Origin: Azospirillum brasilense
GTDB taxonomy: Bacteria > Pseudomonadota > Alphaproteobacteria > Azospirillales > Azospirillaceae
Assembly: GCF_003349955.1 (NCBI RefSeq)
Contig: NZ_QLKQ01000051.1
Location: 1-51,740 of the forward strand
Length of the DNA: 51,740 nt
Direction of reading: 5' to 3'
Shown here: one piece after another, positions 1 to 8,406 of the stretch
Layout of the letters: every line of letters starts with the position of its first letter
Position numbering within the stretch: position 1 is the first letter of the stretch
Notes under the pieces: model-generated
What the model was told of the DNA's origin: nothing
The model's input: the letters and a program-made list of their open reading frames with translations, nothing else
Databases searched by the model: none
Position numbers and translations under genes: made by a program

Positions 1-81
1 CGCAGGGGAGGGGATAAGCTCCCTCTCCTGCGAAGCGGGGGAGGGAAGGGGCCCACGCGTCAGCGTGGGAAGGGTGGGGGC
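1..81. repeat. GC-rich intergenic inverted repeat, copy A (cut by window edge)
   Basis: This is the right-hand part of a repeat seen again near 21.3, 23.5, 27.9, 36.3 and 42.2 kb. It contains the arm ccctctcctgcgaagcgggg (21-40), then an extra small hairpin with arms CCCACGC (52-58) and GCGTGGG (63-69), and ends in GGGTGGGGGC. The left half lies outside the window. It sits downstream of the minus-strand gene ending at 101. Confidence 0.85.
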
Positions 82-100
82 TCCGTGTGCAATGCGAAAG

Positions 101-382
101 CTACCCCTCCAACAACCCCACCGCCTCCCGCAGGATCGCCACCTTCGGGCCGAAGCGCTTCGCCGGGTCGCTGTCCTCGATGAAGCCGATCATCATGCGC
201 AGGGCGTGCGCCACCCGCGGGGCGAGGTCGGGATGCGCCGTCACATGCTGCGCCAGATGGGCCAGCGCGTCCCGGTAGGGGCGGCCTTCGAACCCCTCCG
301 CGGCGATCGCCTCGAAGCGGTTCGCGTGCTCGATCACCAAGCTGTGGTCCACCGGGCTGTGGTCGTCGGTCATCGCGCTCAC
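101..382 (-). CDS. Small protein of unknown function, last gene of the moeB-dsrE run
   Basis: This is a 93-residue, mostly helical, acidic and soluble-looking protein with no signal peptide or membrane segment. I do not recognise a family. The GTG start at 382 overlaps the stop of the DsrE-like gene (GTGA on the minus strand), which suggests translational coupling. An ATG at 373 (MTDDHSP) is the alternative start. Its position after a MoeB/ThiF-like and a DsrE-like gene makes a role in the same sulfur-related process possible, but that is context only. A repeat element follows its stop. Confidence 0.7.
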   Translation of the reverse strand: MSAMTDDHSPVDHSLVIEHANRFEAIAAEGFEGRPYRDALAHLAQHVTAHPDLAPRVAHALRMMIGFIEDSDPAKRFGPKVAILREAVGLLEG

Positions 383-816
383 ACGAACAGGATCGCGCCG
401 GTCTTCGGCGCGTCGTTCAGGAAGGTGACGACTCCGCCGGTCGTCACCGGCACGTCGGGGCGCAGCGGCACGCCAGCGGGCAGGCCGAGCGCGCGCAGCC
501 CCATCTCGCAGGCCATGACCGTGACCTTGAGCATCACGCAGGCCTCCAGCAGCTCTTCGAAGCCGGCCAGCCCGTTGGCCGTGAAGGCGGCGTCGCGCTC
601 CGCCGGGCGGCTGCCGTCGTCGGCGGGGTCCAGCCGGTGCCAGCCCGGCGCGCCGTCCGCGTCGCCGGCCAGCAGCGTGTTCAGGGCGCGGCCGGTGAAG
701 AACAGCGTGACCTTGCGGTTGGTCGCCGCTGCGGCGCTGGCCATCACCAGGGCGTAGTGAACCCGGTCGAAACCGCCCGCGAACAGGACGATGGACAGGT
801 TTTCAGGACCTTCCAT
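379..816 (-). CDS. DsrE/DsrF-like family protein
   Basis: The protein has 145 residues. It begins with a hydrophobic beta strand (LSIVLFAGGFDR, about 7-18) followed by a helix and a second strand (KVTLFF, 35-40), the usual DsrE/F Rossmann-like layout. The motif VMACEMGLRALGL puts a cysteine at 103, the place where DsrE-type proteins carry their sulfur-binding cysteine; a second cysteine is at 93. Family members bind or relay sulfane sulfur, or are peroxiredoxin-like proteins of unknown role. It lies 24 bp downstream of the E1-like gene and overlaps the next small gene, so the three probably form one transcript. The substrate cannot be told from sequence. Confidence 0.8.
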   Translation of the reverse strand: MEGPENLSIVLFAGGFDRVHYALVMASAAAATNRKVTLFFTGRALNTLLAGDADGAPGWHRLDPADDGSRPAERDAAFTANGLAGFEELLEACVMLKVTVMACEMGLRALGLPAGVPLRPDVPVTTGGVVTFLNDAPKTGAILFV

Positions 817-840
817 AAGGGGGAGCCTCTCAGCCGCCGC

Positions 841-1629
841 TCAATGGGCGGACAGGTCGTGGATGGTCGGGTGGGCGCCGCACAGCGGGCAGTCGGGGTC
901 GCGGCGCACCGTGATGCGCTGGAACGAGGCGTGCAGCGTATCGAGCATCATCAGGCTGCCCGACAGCCCCTCGCCGATGCCCATGATCTCCTTCAGCACC
1001 TCGGTCGTCTGGAGCGAACCGACGAAGCCGGCCAGCGCTCCCAGAACGCCGCCTTCGGAGCAGGACGGCACCAGCCCGCGCGGCGGCGGTTCCGGGAACA
1101 GGCAGCGGTAGCAGGGGTGCGGGTCGCCGAGATGCGCCTTGAAGGTGGACACCTGCCCGTCGAAGCGCAGGATCGCCGCCGACACCAGCGTCTTGCCCGC
1201 GAAGTAGCAGGCGTCGTTGAGCAGGAAGCGCGTGGCGAAATTGTCCGACCCGTCGGCCACGATGTCGTAGCGCCCGATCAGGTCCAGCGCGTTGTCCTTC
1301 GTCAGCCGCGCCTTGTGCACCTCCACCGCCACGTCGGGGTTCAGCGCGCGGATGCGGGCGGCGGCGCTCTCCACCTTCGGAACGCCGAGCGACGACTCGT
1401 CGTGGATGACCTGCCGTTGCAGGTTGGACAGGTCCACCGTGTCGTCGTCGATGACGCCGATGGTGCCCACCCCCGCCGCGGCGAGGTAGAGCAGCAGCGG
1501 CGCGCCCAGCCCGCCGGCCCCGACGACCAGGACGCGGGCGCGCAACAGCGCCTCCTGTCCGATGCCGCCGACCTCCGGCAGGATGATGTGGCGGGAATAG
1601 CGGTGAAGCTGGGTGTCGGTGAATTCCAT
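841..1629 (-). CDS. moeB: MoeB/ThiF/HesA-type adenylyltransferase
   Basis: The product has 262 residues, the normal size for MoeB. These enzymes adenylate the C-terminal glycine of a ubiquitin-like sulfur carrier (MoaD or ThiS) so that it can be thiocarboxylated. Visible features are the N-terminal YSRHIILPEVG motif (11-21), the nucleotide loop GAGGLG (37-42), the RQVIH segment (72-76), GSDN with the magnesium aspartate (127-130), a CxxC zinc pair at 173/176 with partner C247/C250, and C190 in a ThiF-like position. The ATG at 1629 is chosen because the family N-terminus begins there; the open frame extends upstream without homology. No rhodanese domain is present. MoeB, ThiF and HesA cannot be separated here, but no sulfur carrier is adjacent, so the general MoeB role is the safest reading. 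Confidence 0.9.
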   Translation of the reverse strand: MEFTDTQLHRYSRHIILPEVGGIGQEALLRARVLVVGAGGLGAPLLLYLAAAGVGTIGVIDDDTVDLSNLQRQVIHDESSLGVPKVESAAARIRALNPDVAVEVHKARLTKDNALDLIGRYDIVADGSDNFATRFLLNDACYFAGKTLVSAAILRFDGQVSTFKAHLGDPHPCYRCLFPEPPPRGLVPSCSEGGVLGALAGFVGSLQTTEVLKEIMGIGEGLSGSLMMLDTLHASFQRITVRRDPDCPLCGAHPTIHDLSAH

Positions 1630-1660
1630 GATCCGCAGAATAGCGCGGAACGCCCCGTGC

Positions 1661-1688
1661 CGCGCAAGTCCCCTCGCGCAAGTCTCCT
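1661..1688. repeat. 14-bp tandem duplication
   Basis: cgcgcaagtcccct (1661-1674) is followed directly by cgcgcaagtctcct (1675-1688), with one mismatch. It lies in the 77-bp gap between the 270-residue unknown gene and moeB. No function is implied. Confidence 0.6.
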
Positions 1689-1706
1689 CGCCGCGGAGCG
1701 GCGGCG

Positions 1707-2519
1707 TCAGGCGAGCAGGCTCATCTTGTAGGGGGTGGTCTTCGAGGTGCTGGACGACTTGGCCGCATCGTCCGCCGCCCACTGCTTCAGCCGGGCCTCG
1801 CGCTCCCGCATGATCTTGTCGAACGGGCGTTCCTCGCTGGTGTCGTCGGGCGACTTGGCGACCTTCTGGATGAAGTTCAGCTGGTAAGGGATTTCGCCGA
1901 CCACGTTCTTCGGGGGGACGATCACCAGCTCGTACTGGCCGGGGTCGATCTTGAAGCTGGGCTTCTTCAGCATGTCCTGGCCCGACTTCGCCGGGTCCAT
2001 CGTGTCGCCGGAGGCCACGACCTTGCCCTCCTTGCTCATGAGGGCCCAGCGCGTGTAGGGCAGGGACATGTTGCCGACGAACTCGCCGCCCTGGGCGACG
2101 GTCAGCGTGTGCTTCTGGACGCCGCTGTCGTTGCCGACGACGGCGCGGGCGATGCCCTTCATCTGGGCACCGGTCCCCACCATCATGATGTTCTGGCGTT
2201 CGGTGATGTCCAGCGTGTATTCGCGCTCGTTCACCCCGCGCACGGCCTGGGAAATGACCGCGGTGTAGGTGCCGGGGCCGAGCTTGGCGCTGGTTTCCGC
2301 CGATTCGTTCTTGGCCTTCGCCTCGGCGACGACCTTGTTGTTCTGGTCGACGATCTTGATGTTGGTGTTGATGTCGGCGATTTTGAAATTGAATTCGCCG
2401 GTCTTCGACACCGTGAACTGGCGGTAGTCGGTGGATGCGAGGTTGGAGTCCAATTCGTTGGTGATGCCGCGGAACTGGAACCAGTTCATCGTCGAGGCAT
2501 TCGGAATCGCGACGCCCAT
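1707..2519 (-). CDS. Protein of unknown function with beta-rich, PPC-like repeats
   Basis: This 270-residue protein was not assigned to a family. Its composition is beta-rich with two similar stretches: FTVSKTGEFNFKI ... LGPGTYTAVI (about 35-90) and LTVAQGGEFVGNM ... IDPGQYELVI (about 143-200). These resemble bacterial pre-peptidase C-terminal (PPC) beta-sandwich units, in which a strand pair ends in a G-x-Y strand. No signal peptide is evident at the chosen start. The C-terminus is charged and helical (REREARLKQWAADD). The start at 2519 is supported by the ribosome-binding site GGGGGAGG five bases upstream and by a good promoter at 2656-2684. It precedes moeB on the same strand, but the 77-bp gap leaves co-transcription open. 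Confidence 0.8.
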   Translation of the reverse strand: MGVAIPNASTMNWFQFRGITNELDSNLASTDYRQFTVSKTGEFNFKIADINTNIKIVDQNNKVVAEAKAKNESAETSAKLGPGTYTAVISQAVRGVNEREYTLDITERQNIMMVGTGAQMKGIARAVVGNDSGVQKHTLTVAQGGEFVGNMSLPYTRWALMSKEGKVVASGDTMDPAKSGQDMLKKPSFKIDPGQYELVIVPPKNVVGEIPYQLNFIQKVAKSPDDTSEERPFDKIMREREARLKQWAADDAAKSSSTSKTTPYKMSLLA

Positions 2520-2655
2520 GGTGGCCTCCCCCGCTGGTCCTGTGCCGTCCGCTCCGCATCGTCGGGCGGCCGCGCCGCGAACCGGGCGGTCGCCTCAGAG
2601 GGCGGAGCGGCGCCGGCCGCAACTCCTGGCGCAGACTGGCCGGCGCTGACTGGGT

Positions 2656-2684
2656 AGATTACTAAAATCCAATCTTTTTGTCAA
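2656..2684 (-). promoter_or_regulatory. Sigma-70-type promoter for the 270-residue gene
   Basis: Read on the minus strand, TTGACA (2684-2679) and TAATCT (2661-2656) are separated by exactly 17 bases. The -35 box is perfect and the -10 matches four of six. It lies in a short AT-rich island in an otherwise very GC-rich gap, about 130 bp upstream of the start at 2519. Confidence 0.7.
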
Positions 2685-2799
2685 AGCGCCGACCGGTGTG
2701 GTCGTCGCGCAAAAAGACCGGACGAGTCCCACTCTACAGCAGGATGCGCGCCAGCGCAATATTCGCCGCCCGGTTGCGCGGGAAAGCGTGCCGGACATC

Positions 2800-2832
2800 C
2801 CTCTCCCACACCCGTGACGGATGCGGGAGAGG
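2800..2832 (-). terminator. Hairpin downstream of cysK
   Basis: CCTCTCCC (2800-2807) pairs with GGGAGAGG (2825-2832) around an inner CCCGT-g-ACGG helix. There is no clear T-run on the minus strand, so this may be a repeat-derived hairpin rather than a true intrinsic terminator. Its arms resemble those of the dispersed repeat family. Confidence 0.45.
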
Positions 2833-2842
2833 GGAGGCCGCT

Positions 2843-3802
<960 letters not shown>

Positions 3803-3836
3803 TTTTCACTCCTCCGGTGTGTGGTATTTTCCCACT

Positions 3837-3855
3837 TTCTACATCATGCGTAGAA
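3837..3855. promoter_or_regulatory. Candidate operator upstream of cysK
   Basis: Inverted repeat TTCTAC-N7-GTAGAA in the 75-bp gap between the Rrf2 gene and cysK, about 35 bp upstream of the cysK start. The site lies in an AT-rich stretch. Binding by the neighbouring Rrf2 protein is an inference from position. Confidence 0.45.
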
Positions 3856-3877
3856 TTTAACCGTTTTCCGGGTGGGA

Positions 3878-4332
3878 TCAAATCGTAAAATCGATGCGGT
3901 CTTCGGTCTCGCTCTCGACGCCGGCGGTGCGGGCGCGCAGGCAGAGATCCTCGATGGTGATGTCGTCGAGCTTCTTCATGCATTCCTCCTGAAGCTCGTT
4001 CCACAGCGGGCGCACGACCTTGTGCCCCAGGATGGAGCCGGCCGGCTCCTCGATGGGGTCGGTCGCGGTCTCCATGGAGCGGACGACCTTCACGATCTCG
4101 CCCAGCGTGATCCGCCGGCGCTCGCGGGCCAGCCGGTAGCCGCCGCGCGGCCCGCGCACGCCGGCCAGGACGCCGTCGCGGACGAGTTGCTGGAGGACCT
4201 GCTCCAGATAGCGCTTGGGAATGCCCTGGCGGCGGGTGATCTCGCCGGACTGCACGGGTTCGGTGCCGGCGTTGTAGGCGATGTCCAGCACCGCCTCGAT
4301 CGCGAACATCAGCTTCTTGGAGATGCGGAGCA

Positions 4333-4333
<1 letters not shown>
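3878..4333 (-). CDS. Rrf2-family transcriptional regulator
   Basis: The product has 151 residues with an N-terminal winged helix. The recognition helix is about 40-51 (KRYLEQVLQQLV) and the wing GPRGGYRLAR is at 61-70, both signatures of Rrf2 proteins (IscR, CymR, NsrR, RirA). The protein has only two cysteines, C118 and C131, and lacks the C-x5-C-x5-C cluster of IscR. Fe-S ligation of the IscR type is therefore unlikely, and CymR-like cysteine control is a better guess given the adjacent cysK. The start overlaps the dut stop by one base (TGATG), so expression is probably coupled to coaBC-dut. RirA-like or other roles cannot be excluded. Confidence 0.9.
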
Positions 4334-4823
<490 letters not shown>

Positions 4824-4827
<4 letters not shown>

Positions 4828-6080
4828 GGAAGGGTCTCCTGGGGGGCAGGGGGGGGAGGCGGATTGAAATGCCGGGCGATGGCCTCGGCCAGGCGGGCGG
4901 CCACGGCGTCCTTGCCCATGGTGGGCCAGTCCTCGGCGCCGTCGGCGCGGATCAGATGGACGGTGTTGTCGGCCCCGCCGAAGGTGGTGGTGCCCGGCGA
5001 CACGTCGTTGGCGACGATCCAGTCGCAGCCCTTGCGGGCGCGCTTGGCGGTCGCGTAGTCGACCACGTTGCCGGTCTCCGCGGCGAAGCCGACGACCAGC
5101 GCCGGGCGGCGCGGCCCGGCCTGGGACAGCGTCGCCAGGATGTCGGGGTTCTCGGTCAGGGTCAGGCTCGGCGGGCCGCCGCCGTCCTTCTTCAGCTTGC
5201 GGTCCGACTCGCCGGCCACGCGCCAGTCGGCGACGGCGGCGGCGCAGACCGCGATGTCGGCGGGCAGGGCCGACTCGCAGGCCGCCAGCATCTCGCGCGC
5301 CGTCTCGATGGGGCGCACGGTGCAGCCGGGCGGGTCGGGCAGGCGGGTCGGGCCGGTGACCAGCGTCACCTCCGCCCCCAGCCGCCGCAGCGCCTCGGCG
5401 ATGGCGTGGCCCTGCTTGCCGGAGGAGCGGTTGGCGATGTAGCGCACCGGATCGATGGGTTCCACCGTCGGGCCGCTGGTGACCAGCGCGCGCTTGCCGG
5501 CCAGCGGCTTGGGCGCGTCCAGCTCCTCGAAATGGCTGGCGATGGCCTGGACGATCTCCATCGGCTCGGCCATGCGCCCGAATCCATACTCGCCGCAGGC
5601 CATCTCGCCCTTGTTCGGGCCGACCCGGCGCACGCCGCGCTTTTCCAGGAGCGCCAGATTGTCGCGGGTCGCCGGATGCTCCCACATGCGCACGTTCATC
5701 GCCGGCGCGACGAGCACCGGCTTGTCGGTGGCCAGCAGCACGGTGGCGGCCAGATCGTCGGCCATGCCGGCGGCCATGCGGGCCAGCAGGTTGGCGGTGG
5801 CCGGGGCGACGACCAGCAGGTCGGCGTCGCGCGACAGCTGGATGTGCCCCATCTCCGATTCGTCGGTCAGGGACCACAGGTCCTGGTAGACGGTGTCCTC
5901 GGTCAGCGCCTGCACCGACAGGGGCGTGACGAACTGCGCCCCGGCCCGGGTCAGGACCGCGCGCACGCGCACGCCCCGCTCCTTCAGGCGGCGGATCAGC
6001 TCCAGGCTCTTGTAGGCCGCGATGCCGCCCGCGATGACGAGCAGGATGCGCTTGCCGGACAGCACGGATGTTTCGGCCAC
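4824..6080 (-). CDS. coaBC: Bifunctional phosphopantothenoylcysteine decarboxylase / phosphopantothenate-cysteine ligase
   Basis: The two domains carry out consecutive steps of coenzyme A synthesis. CoaC (about 1-190) is the FMN decarboxylase, with the active-site histidine in MGHIQL (H79), the PAMN motif (126-129) and the substrate clamp ACGEYGFGRM with C162. CoaB (about 191-418) is the CTP-dependent ligase, with the entry motif SGPTVEPIDPVRYI (202-215) and NRSSGK (217-222). The length of 418 residues is normal. The start is a GTG at 6080; it agrees with the family N-terminus and is preceded by a modest GCGGA. It is the first gene of the overlapping coaBC-dut-rrf2 run. The Pro-rich C-terminal tail (NPPPPPAPQ) is unusual but probably harmless. 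Confidence 0.97.
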
Positions 6081-6247
6081 GGGGGTCCGCCGCTCCTTGC
6101 TATGGATTTTGTAGAATTCAGATATTCCATCACGGCGTCCGGTACAAGCGTCCTTCGCTCATCCTCACAGCAAATCCGGTGTGAAATGCACATCCATGAC
6201 CGGAATGTGAAACCATGGATGGGATATTTCGTTGCGCGGCCGCATTC

Positions 6248-6269
6248 CGGGTCTTTCGTCCAAGACCCG
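6248..6269. other. Perfect hairpin in the coaBC / response-regulator gap
   Basis: CGGGTCTT (6248-6255) pairs with AAGACCCG (6262-6269) around TCGTCC. No T-run follows on either strand. It lies between divergent genes, so an operator or transcript structure is as likely as a terminator. Confidence 0.4.
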
Positions 6270-6343
6270 TCATCGCGTAGAGTGCATTTTTAAGGATTTG
6301 CTGATAACCAAGGCAATCCGGAGGCTCTTTTCCCTATTTTCCA

Positions 6344-6355
6344 TTTGAATTCAAA
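6344..6355. promoter_or_regulatory. 12-bp perfect palindrome just before the response-regulator start
   Basis: TTTGAATTCAAA ends six bases before the ATG at 6362 and occupies the place where a ribosome-binding site would be expected. No Shine-Dalgarno sequence is seen there; the nearest is GGAGG about 35 bp upstream. It could be an autoregulatory operator. Confidence 0.35.
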
Positions 6356-6361
6356 CGGTCC

Positions 6362-7798
6362 ATGCCCGCGCGCTCCACGCCCGTTCTGCTCGTCGAAGAC
6401 ACGCCGTCGCTGGCCCGCGTCTATGCGGAGTTCCTGAAGAAGGACTGCACCTCCGTCACAACGGTGGAGACGGGGGCCGCGGCGCTGGAGCAGCTGGCCG
6501 ACGGCGTGCCGCGGATCGTGCTGCTGGACCTCCAGCTTCCCGACATGCACGGGATGGACGTGCTGAAGCGGATCAGCGCCCAGGCGCTGCCCTGCGCGGT
6601 CATCATCATCACCGCCCACGGGTCGGTCGGGGTGGCGGTGGAGGCGATGCGCTACGGCGCCTATGATTTCCTGGTGAAGCCCTTCTCGGCGGAGCGGCTG
6701 ACCGTCACCGTGCGCAACGCCATGGAGCGGCTGCGCCTCGCCCAACTGGTCGACAGCTTCGAGAAGGACCTGGGGCGCACCCGCTATCACGGCTTCCTCG
6801 GCTCGTCCCTGGCGATGCAGGCGGTCTACCGGATCATCGACAGCGCCGCCTCCTCCCGCGCGACGGTCTTCATCACCGGCGAGTCGGGGACCGGCAAGGA
6901 GGTCTGCGCCGAGGCCATCCACCGGCAGAGCCCGCGGGCCGACCGGCCCTTCATCGCCATCAACTGCGGGGCCATCCCCAAGGACCTGATGGAGAGCGAG
7001 ATCTTCGGCCACATGAAGGGCTCCTTCACCGGGGCGGTGGCCGACCGCGAGGGCGCGGCGGCGCGGGCCAACGGCGGCACCCTGTTCCTCGACGAGATCT
7101 GCGAGCTGGCGCCTGACCTGCAAACCAAGCTGCTGCGCTTCATCCAGACCGGCACCTTCACGCCGGTCGGCGGCAGCCGGCTGGAGAAGGTCGATCTGCG
7201 CATCATCTGCGCGACCAACCGCGACCCCCTGCGCGAAGTCGAGGAGGGACGCTTCCGCGAGGATCTCTATTACCGCCTGCACGTCATCCCCATCCACCTG
7301 CCGCCGCTGCGCGAGCGCGAGGACGACGTCCTGGAGATCTGCCGTCAGTTCCTGGCCGACTACACGCGGGAGGAGGGCAAGGGCTTCGTCCGCTTCTCCC
7401 CGGCGGCGGAGCAGGCGCTGCGCACCTACCACTGGCCGGGCAACGTGCGGCAGGTGCAGAACGTGGTGCGCAACATCGTGGTGCTGCACGACGGCGACAC
7501 GGTGACGCCGGCCATGCTGCCGGCCCCGCTCGGCACCCCGGCGGGGACCGCCGCACCGCCGCCCGCCAACGGCGGCGCGAACGGTCATGGCGGCGGCCAT
7601 GCCCACAGCCAAGGCTCCGTGGCCCAGGCGCCGTCGCCCAAGACGGTGAAGCCGCTGTGGGAGGTCGAGCGCGACGCCATCGAGGAGGCCATCGCCGCCT
7701 GCGACGGCAACATCCCCCGCGCCGCGGCCCTGCTGGAAATCAGCGCCTCGACGATCTACCGCAAGCGCCTGGCCTGGCAGGCCGAAGGAAAACTCTGA
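6362..7798 (+). CDS. Sigma-54-dependent response regulator (LuxO/NtrC type)
   Basis: The 478-residue protein has three parts. The receiver (about 7-120) has acidic E12/D13, phospho-acceptor D56, T84 and K106. The AAA+ sigma-54 activation domain (about 145-380) has Walker A GESGTGKE (173-180), the sigma-54 loop written GSFTGA (220-225) instead of GAFTGA, and Walker B TLFLDE. The Fis-type helix-turn-helix lies at the C-terminus (about 440-475). A low-complexity Gly/His/Ala/Pro linker (about 395-425) separates AAA+ and DNA-binding parts. Such proteins activate RpoN promoters after phosphorylation by a histidine kinase. The hybrid kinase at 8.4-11.8 kb is the nearest candidate partner, though on the other strand. 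The start lacks a clear ribosome-binding site. Confidence 0.93.
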   Translation: MPARSTPVLLVEDTPSLARVYAEFLKKDCTSVTTVETGAAALEQLADGVPRIVLLDLQLPDMHGMDVLKRISAQALPCAVIIITAHGSVGVAVEAMRYGAYDFLVKPFSAERLTVTVRNAMERLRLAQLVDSFEKDLGRTRYHGFLGSSLAMQAVYRIIDSAASSRATVFITGESGTGKEVCAEAIHRQSPRADRPFIAINCGAIPKDLMESEIFGHMKGSFTGAVADREGAAARANGGTLFLDEICELAPDLQTKLLRFIQTGTFTPVGGSRLEKVDLRIICATNRDPLREVEEGRFREDLYYRLHVIPIHLPPLREREDDVLEICRQFLADYTREEGKGFVRFSPAAEQALRTYHWPGNVRQVQNVVRNIVVLHDGDTVTPAMLPAPLGTPAGTAAPPPANGGANGHGGGHAHSQGSVAQAPSPKTVKPLWEVERDAIEEAIAACDGNIPRAAALLEISASTIYRKRLAWQAEGKL

Positions 7799-8189
7799 GT
7801 CCCGGCCCTTCCGGCAGCCCCATCCCCCGTTCCCGCCCCCGCGCCTCTGGTCCTGCCGAAGCATAGACTTCGTGTGCGTTCAATTCGTGCAAGACCATCG
7901 AAAGTCTTGCCGTGCCGGGACCTGCCGCCATCGGCTTATTTCCAAATGACCGGTTTGGCTACATTGGGCATATGCCGTGAAGCCGCCTTGCCGGTTCCGG
8001 TGCCATCCGGCTAGCCTCCCCTCGCGTTGCTTTGCTTGCGCTTCCGCGTGGCGCCACACCGGATCGCCACCTATGACCGCCGCCCGGCCCGCGCACAGCC
8101 CGCGCACAGCCCATCGTCCTTCGCCGGCTCCTGGCGCCCCGCGGCGCGGACCGGCGGCGGGCCCCGACCAAGGAGCAGGAGTTCGCCTT
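7799..8189. other. Intergenic region and leader of the cold-shock gene
   Basis: This 391-bp gap contains a hairpin with arms GCAAGAC (7889-7895) and GTCTTGC (7904-7910) that could end the response-regulator transcript, and an inverted repeat CCAAA-N7-TTTGG near 7940-7960. Farther down is a short direct repeat of gcgcacagcccgcgcacagc near 8093. The last part is presumably the long 5' leader typical of cold-shock genes. I found no convincing promoter and no further gene. Confidence 0.5.
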
Positions 8190-8399
8190 ATGACCACCGG
8201 CACCGTCAAATGGTTCAACACCACCAAGGGCTATGGCTTCATCGCGCCGGAGGCCGGCGCCAAGGACGTGTTCGTGCACATCACGGCCGTGCAGAAGTCG
8301 GGTCTTCACGCCCTGTCCGAGGGCCAGCGCGTCGAGTTCGAGGTGGCGCGCGGCAACAACGGCAAGGACGCCGCGGTCAACATCAGCGTCATGGAGTGA
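8190..8399 (+). CDS. Cold-shock domain protein (CspA family)
   Basis: The 69-residue protein is a single cold-shock domain of normal length. It carries the RNP1 motif KGYGFIAP (13-20) and RNP2 motif VFVHI (27-31), with the leading GTVKWFN strand. Such proteins bind single-stranded RNA/DNA and melt RNA structure. The start at 8190 is preceded by CAGGAG eight bases upstream. The gene converges on the hybrid kinase, with only seven bases between the two stops. The long leader upstream would allow thermoregulation, but only the length is seen here. Confidence 0.95.
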   Translation: MTTGTVKWFNTTKGYGFIAPEAGAKDVFVHITAVQKSGLHALSEGQRVEFEVARGNNGKDAAVNISVME

Positions 8400-8406
8400 A
8401 GGGACG

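Larger units (their letters stand above)
2520..2842. other. Intergenic region between cysK and the 270-residue gene
   Basis: This 323-bp gap holds the promoter at 2656-2684, a GC-rich leader (2520-2650) and, after cysK, a hairpin at 2800-2832. I saw no other gene. Confidence 0.6.

Noticed and set aside
841..2622. 593-codon minus-strand frame spanning moeB and beyond
   Set aside because: Only the last 262 codons resemble MoeB; the upstream part is out of frame with the 270-residue gene and rich in Arg/Gly/His, as shadow frames are.
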